Assembly: GCA_024449915.1 (NCBI GenBank)
Contig: JAMZAV010000305.1
Location: 620,001 to 684,000, forward strand
Direction: 5' to 3'
Source of the DNA: Sweltsa coloradensis
Taxonomy: Eukaryota > Arthropoda > Insecta > Plecoptera > Chloroperlidae
Length of the DNA: 64,000 nucleotides
Below are positions 57,627 to 64,000 of this stretch, in pieces (position 1 is the stretch's first letter; every line of letters starts with the position of its first letter). The position numbers were made by a program, and so were the translations under genes. A model generated the notes under the pieces. That model made no database searches, had not been told where the DNA came from, and saw only the letters and a program-made list of their open reading frames with translations.

Positions 57627-59020
57627 GGTGTGTAAGAGAACAGATAACATACTTGATTGATTAGTTATCTGTGGTGTAACTGTAAGGGTAGACCGGATAC
57701 ACACTAACTAATGACTTATGAGTAATGATAAATAAATAGCCAGGCATACTTGACTACGACATTATCAGCCAAACAACTCGACACAATTTCAATACCTTCG
57801 TCTGATCTACAAAAAATAAGACTTGATAGTTGGTACTAAAAGAGCAAATGAAATTGGTTAACGTTGTCCCAAGGGATTTTGTGCTAACTTCGGACACTTA
57901 TGTAAAAACGGAAGTACCGTAATGTGTGCATGTGTGTAGGCCTACCTCGAACACGATACTGGTGTTTGAATAGCAAGACAATACGTCTAGCCCCCTAGAC
58001 CATGGTTTAGTAGCCCCGCAAGGGGAGCAATGAGCATCATCTCTCCCTCATAGCGTTGAAATAACTATGATTCCTAATCCTACGCATGACTACTTTTGCG
58101 GGTAGACCGAGTAAGTGTAGGTAATTGTTATAATTTGCCTACACCCAAAAAAGTAGTCACGGATATGCATAACCGAGAAAGCTTCAGCAAACAAACCAAC
58201 TGTTTTACCTATTACACGGTTTTGAGATTAATCGTGATCATATAACCGATATTCCAAATTCCAATGCGCGATTAATGCTTCAAAACATTGATATTGCCAG
58301 ATGGATGATTGCAAATCGCGCACTTTTACCGTCGAGGTCCATTTGTGATAGGGCGACGAGCTTACAGTCTTCTAGGCGCTCCGCTGTGGTTTAGCCTTCA
58401 GCATTCCTGAGCATGTTAGTAGTGACGGCAACAGCGCAATTGAGGCACATTCCACGCGCTCCTATCTCTCTCTCTCTCTCTCGGCTGCTGCAGGAGATCG
58501 ACCTGAAAGCTACCTCGCGTCTCGCGGAGCGGAGCCCACATGGCCAGCCAGCCCGCTTGCTTGTTATTGTGACACCTGGGCCGTACGTCCGTCCCTTTCC
58601 ATCGGGCATTATTTGGCAATTGAATTACGGTCACTGGTCATTATGTTACCTGTTGCCAGTAGATTACTACCCCTACAATCACAACAATACCGAGACCTGT
58701 CTGCGAGCAACCCCCAATAAATAACGTAAGAGTAGAGGAAGAAAGAATGTTTTACATCCCGCTATTAGACGTCGGACGAGGATGGTTTGCGAAATCAGTT
58801 TATTGCCAAACGCGAAAGAAAAAAACGCAGACCACATTAGTAGTTTATTTTCAAAGAATGCGATACAATTAAAAAACTGTCATTATAGACCACGTTCAAC
58901 AACATGCGTTCATTTATTATAATTATATTCATTATACTCCGGGGCATGGGCTATGCATAAAATTATTCACATAAAAGGAATTCAGTCAACAAAAATGCCA
59001 ACTTAAAAATCATCTTATTT

Positions 59021-59112
59021 GAGAGGCTGTGGCATAGTGATTACACAAGATGGTTCCGTAAAGAAGTCAGCAATTAGTTGCTACAGGTTAGGTCTCGGAT
59101 TCGATGAGCTTT
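59021..59112 (+). repeat. tRNA-like SINE fragment
   Basis: GTGGCATAGTGATTA (A-box-like) and GGATTCGATGA (B-box-like) are spaced as in tRNA promoters. No convincing cloverleaf. Confidence 0.4.
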
Positions 59113-60341
59113 TACCTAGAAGTTATTACGAAATTCGTTCTAAATGTGGGGTTCATAATATTGTTTACAGGCCAATTAATGAACGAGTTATTCAGTGAGC
59201 CGATAACAAAGTAATAACTTCACACGTATATCCGGTTATTATAGCCACATCTCAAGACAAGAGACCACTCGACTTTTTATTGGCATGATCGTTGAAGGGC
59301 TATTAAATAAAATACAAATTTTAATATCAGTAAATATTAACATCAAATCGTTATCAATCTTTGATTCGCTTTGGATATGCGGATCGCCGGATATGCCTCA
59401 TGTTTAATAAAATTAATAATATATATGCCTAGCAAATGTGAGTGGCAATGAAAATCTAAATTGGAGATATAAAAGCTTAAATATTTATAAGTAGGCCTAT
59501 GGATGATTGACTGGACAAACTAAATCAAGTTACTTGGCGGAAGCAATTTTTTCAAACTCGTCTTCTTGTCATAGATTGCTGTATTTTATTTTAAGTGGTT
59601 AAATAAATTAAATTGTATTTGCAAGGTACAATAAAAATGCTATTCTACCGCCCGCGCCCTTTCATCAACCATGCATTGCGAGGTCTCAAACAAAGAAACT
59701 GACCAAGAGAAGAGGTGCGTGTTAAATAAAGAAGGAGAGGAGGAAGACGGCCTCTTTTATTTTCCCACGCCTTATCTCTCCCCTCGCACAGGCTTCCGGT
59801 AGATCAACGAATCATAGCCGTGATCTTGAATTAATTAGTACAACTGGAAACATCTAGCGAAGAAAGAATGCAAGAGTTATCTTTGCTTTTCGAAAGCAAT
59901 GCTTGTCTCTGCAGGATGCAGCCAGCATTCAACAATATATGTTAGAATGGGATGCCCATGGGATATAAAAGATTGGTTATCGAACATTTTTGTAAGTGCT
60001 ACTAAATCTTAATGGGTAACGACAAAATCGAGTTCTCGTGTAAATTTCTAATAAATGGTATTGCAAAGAAAATTTTAACTTCGTGGTGTCGTTTTTACTT
60101 AGCTCACTAAATAATCCAATCAAAGTCCTTCAATAGTCATGCTTTATGATATTTTAAAAAAATAAGTTATTGTTTAATTTCGGATCGGAACCCCAGCCAA
60201 AACATACGATCGATACCGAGATCGATACTACACTAATTTGTGTCGCGAAGGTAAAAATAAACCCTAAATCAATCAAATCGCACTCGGCTGCATTCTGTGT
60301 GTTAGGGAAGAAGAGTATCAGTAGCATGCAATGCAACTCAC

Positions 60342-60436
60342 CTCCAAGGCGTCTTGTGCTGTGAGGAGGTAGTCCCGCAGCATGGCCTCCTGGATGCTTC
60401 GCCATTCCAGGCGGGGGTCTTCCAGCTGCGTGCATT
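60342..60436 (-). CDS. kibra: KIBRA exon with end of WW2 (first exon in window)
   Basis: Begins within the second WW domain: CTQLEDPRLEWRSIQEAML (human TTQIEDPRVQWRREQEHML), then RDYLLTAQDALE. The acceptor GTTCCAG splits a codon that would be Lys or Glu; the donor is GTGAGT in phase 0. KIBRA is a scaffold that activates Hippo signalling at the cell cortex by gathering Merlin, Sav, Hippo/MST and Warts/LATS (family knowledge). The 14 exons in the window add up to about 1229 codons, already longer than human KIBRA (1113 aa), mainly because of longer linkers and the C-terminal tail. Upstream exons with WW1 and the start of WW2 are not in the window. Confidence 0.93.
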
Positions 60437-63400
60437 CTGGAACAATTAATACAGCGTTGTACTTTCGATCTGTGCAAATAATATCACCTTCCCTAGCTTC
60501 AAAACACACATTTCGGGTCAGACTTGTTCTAAACATAAACGATATACTATGCTGACAATAATGGCAACATTTAGTTACTAAAAGAGAAAAAGAATTCAAT
60601 GTAAAACTAATTTTCAATAAGCATGGGAAAACACTGACGAAGGGGAAAAAAACTCTCCTTGTTTGAATTGAAGTGTTTGAAAGCTAGCCAAAACGCTTTT
60701 CTTACGTGCCCCAATGGCACTATACAAGTATAATTCTATAAACATACATGCCAACATTCTAAGTTAGTTCTTTGGACACCGCAGTGTCCTGGGTTCGACT
60801 CAAGAAGAATTCAACGATTTATAATTCCACTCAAGAGTGTTGAACCAAACCTTCTACTACTATAATCTTCTATAAATTTCACAACTTACATCATAATAGT
60901 AGTAGTAAAGATGGGCATATCCCATAAGTTGCATTCTACCATCATTAGGCCTCTGCCCACCTGCCAGAGCACTGTGAGCGAATTTTTTAAGTTTCACGTA
61001 TATTATCAAATTGTTTAAATTATTACATATCTCTCGGGAAACAACATTATTATTTATTACTCATTACCATTAGGTACACGTGAAAGGTTTTTATGTGAAA
61101 TTCCACAACGCAATTTAACCGAAGGCTCGAGCGAAAGAAATGCGAGGACTCCGTAGCGACGAGGTTTGTTTGCCCAGAGCGGTTGCGCGCATTCCAGGAA
61201 CTACAACGAAAAGTAATGAAAAGGAACGTTTATCTTGTCAAGATGACAGCTTGCTCGCTCCATACATAAAACATCGGTGTCCTTGGGGTGTCCTCAACCC
61301 CCTACCCAGCCAGGTCTACCGGCAGACTTCTCATTTACATTTTCCTTTCAACGCACATCTGTTCTGTTGTGCACCACAAACCACAAAAAATCCAGTTACG
61401 TAAAACAAAATAGTTTGTTTTGTCGCCGAGATGTTTGGAATCGCTGGCAGGTCACAACAGCGAGTAAACAACCGGGGATACGAAGTCCATTCGCTTCGGG
61501 GATCGTCGGGCGTTGTCGGTTCATGCAAAGTAGCTAGGCCGCATTAATTTGTTGACATTCTCAGAAGTAGTATTAATAAATATAAAATACATAATTCCGA
61601 AAACAGTGTGTACCTTCATGTAGACTAAACATCACTTCTCAAATATACATTTTTTTTTTTAAATCGTCAGTATGCCATTATATCAAGGTAAATTTGTACT
61701 TGGTAAGTTGGTAGGTAGGACCCTGTCCCTACACGAGAGTAAAATTGCTCATACCCACCGCAACAAAAAGTCAACAATACAACCGCATACAAAGTGTTAA
61801 TATGTATATTTACCGCACGACAAAATATTTTACGAACTACAAATCATCAGATGAACAAGGTGTTAATTGTCATTATTTAGAAACAAAATAAGTCGTTGTT
61901 TCACAACGCACTACTAACCAAACTTTCAAGAATAAATAGAAATTTGTAAATTTATGAGAACACCATTACAATGTGAATGTGATTCGTTCGTGGAATTATT
62001 GATTGAAATGTATACTACAACGCTATGTATATCTGAACAGTGAATGCTATGAACCAAACATTTTCTAAATAGTGCAAAATGTAAAAGTAGGTAGCTAAAA
62101 GAAGAGAAGTTAAAATTTCTGTCCTTGTGGGTTCCTCGAAAATTATTTAATAAGTGGATAAAACATTACATTTGCAACCAGCGAGCATGATTGCACTTGC
62201 ACGTGAATCTGTTATCGCAGGCGACGGGTTTCGCGCCGACGAGGCAACAATACAAACAGCACATGTTTTATTACGAGTATTGTTTTTCTTTCTCATGGTA
62301 CAATCCGAGGGAAAAAATCTCGATGGAATGGAATCTAAGTAAAGAAGGTCATAGTAAAGTCATCCCTGAATCAGTACCATGTGAATTCCTTCACGATTCC
62401 TCGTAACCGTAGCAAGAACGAACGAACGCACTACGCACTGGTTATTTTACTTGTGTAGTGTGGCTGTGGCGTGCGTGTAGGGCTATCAAACACGTGCATA
62501 ATCTCGAACGACATGTTTGTTCTCCCTCAAATAGAAATACCTACCGAAATATCATAGCACGCTGGGAATTTACGTGGCTTATCGGAATTTGATGTTAAAA
62601 CAATAAAATTTAAGCGTACAACTGTTTCACGTGGTTATGCATGTTTGGAATTGATTTATTGTTCGTTGGTAAGCCTTTATTAATGCAGTTCCAGAAGATA
62701 AGTGGATGAAACGATAATATCAAAGTCTGATGATTGGACACAGTGCATGTTACAGGCCTTACAGCTACGTCTATTGATTGACTGTGCCAATAATTACAAT
62801 ATGTAAGTCTATAAACGATAACAAAATTATCTCCCAAATACCTGTCACTCAGTCAATCAATCCCAGTATGCATACGACACACAGCTATGGCATTGTCTTC
62901 TAGAACTAGATGTAGTTGTCATAAAAAAGAAAAAAACAGTTACTGGTAAATGGTAATACCTAATGATAAGTTGAAAACACGAGAAAATCATTCTCTGCTG
63001 CAAATGAGAATACGATCGAATCAATCTGATGTCTATTGTAGAATGAAGGAAACAGGCCAGACGCTTAGGTGTAGGGCCCAACTAATTGAAATGATAATCA
63101 CATCCTGCCTAAGTCAATGCAAAGCAATGTGTATAAGATTAATCATTTCCAGCAAAACGTCTTCAATGGTTCCTTCCTCTCTACATAATCAGATTTTGAT
63201 TGAAACGCCAAGGTAAGGTTCCTCGTATTTTCGCTTTGATATTTACGATGAAAGGAATTTCGAAGCCGCCTTGCGCGACGACGTACGTAATAGGCGCATT
63301 CCACCAGAATGTTATTATGGCTCCAAGAACCTATACGTTACGACTGTGACGTAAACTCCCAATGACGTATACAACATCTCGCGACGAATTGATTCCGGGT

Positions 63401-64000
63401 AGAATTTATTTGCGTCAAACCAAGTACCATGGAAACTATGCCGTGCGTGCGTAGATGCGTCCATGCAGCGAGGGAGGGAGATCGTTGGTTGGTACGTCAT
63501 TCCCATAGCATACCACATGGGAGTGTGAACGTAATAGATACTACGTTTCCCGGTAGATAGATGTGCATATTATGTAGGTACCTGGGGGGCAGTGAAAATT
63601 ACAATAAACACATGATTAATCTATCAAAAAATAAAAATAAAACGGTCGAATTCCGGGTTTTACTGATCAAACGTTCAAAAAAGGCACTTTGAAGAACGTA
63701 AAAAAGGATGAAAGCAAAAAAAACTGGCGTGCTTTTTTTCAAAATAAAAAAGGGAAACACTCTAATTGTGGCAACCAGAAAAAATAAAGGAAAGCGTAAA
63801 AGTGCCTGATATAACGATAGGGCCTACATAACTACAACGAATAGGCCCCCTGATAAGAATAGTGAGACGGCACGGAGACGGAAGTGCCTCAAATAACTTA
63901 CAAATTCATTTCAGAAACACACACCGAGAATTTGGTAAACCAGGCTTAGATGGGGTTTGGCTGCTGAAATGTAAATTGTAGCCGACACAATTTCTAAACG
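60437..64000 (-). other. KIBRA upstream intron (to window edge)
   Basis: No WW-domain exon, promoter or mobile element could be recognised. A tRNA-like B box GGGTTCGACTC lies at 60791-60801. Open frames (61140-61537, 62950-63216 and others) look random. The remaining 5' exons of KIBRA should lie beyond 64000. Confidence 0.6.

Larger units (their letters stand above)
48331..60341 (-). other. Large KIBRA intron, distal part
   Basis: About 12 kb with noticeably more CpG than the 3' half of the gene and few mobile elements: a lone hAT-like end near 53053, tRNA-like B boxes near 52917 and 59021-59112, and the hAT element 56364-57626. Scattered open frames on both strands (e.g. 51164-51988, 54459-54824, 58391-58724) overlap each other and show no family motifs. 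Such a long low-repeat first intron often carries regulatory elements (inference). Confidence 0.6.

Noticed and set aside
61331..61528. Open frame with DDPRSEW resembling the KIBRA WW2 end
   Set aside because: The rest of the frame has no WW or KIBRA similarity, and the genuine WW2 end is at 60342-60436.
1..64000. CRISPR array, rRNA or bacterial-type operon
   Set aside because: Nothing of this kind is present; the DNA is plainly animal nuclear sequence with spliced genes.

Overview
The window is animal (metazoan, probably invertebrate) nuclear DNA: AT-rich, intron-containing, with GT-AG splice sites, dense DNA-transposon remnants, tRNA-derived repeats and long (AAT)n tracts. I could not name the species. 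Two conserved protein-coding genes lie tail to tail: an ANKLE2 orthologue on the + strand (exons from 494 to 16927) and most of a KIBRA/WWC orthologue on the - strand (exons from 60436 down to 25050). The intergenic gap between their 3' ends is about 8 kb.

ANKLE2 is complete in four coding exons (982 codons plus stop) and all junction phases agree. It has the viroplasmin-like N-terminal domain, ankyrin repeats and the conserved C-terminal ANKLE2 region, but no LEM domain. Its introns are packed with repeats. Intron 1 holds a degraded non-LTR retrotransposon broken by two DNA-element insertions. Intron 2 holds a 1.4-kb foldback element, a hAT element and another non-LTR relic. Intron 3 holds tRNA-like repeats and a retroelement relic split by a small palindromic element.

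KIBRA contributes 14 in-phase exons, from the end of the second WW domain through the coiled coils, the C2 domain, an Asp/Glu tract, the aPKC-binding-like segment and the conserved C-terminal block. The exons carrying WW1 and most of WW2 must lie to the right of the window. The 13.4-kb intron between 46917 and 60342 contains an open 228-bp exon (47789-48016) with a well-placed ATG and a donor in phase with the next KIBRA exon. It would give a WW-less isoform from an internal promoter. CpG content rises sharply just upstream of it.

Thirteen hAT-type elements with recognisable terminal inverted repeats were found. Eleven have perfect 8-bp target duplications and two have 7 of 8. Some are nested, together they cover about 13.6 kb, and three carry transposase fragments. 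The palindrome TAGGCCTA is strongly over-represented. No rRNA gene, CRISPR array or intact transposase was seen.
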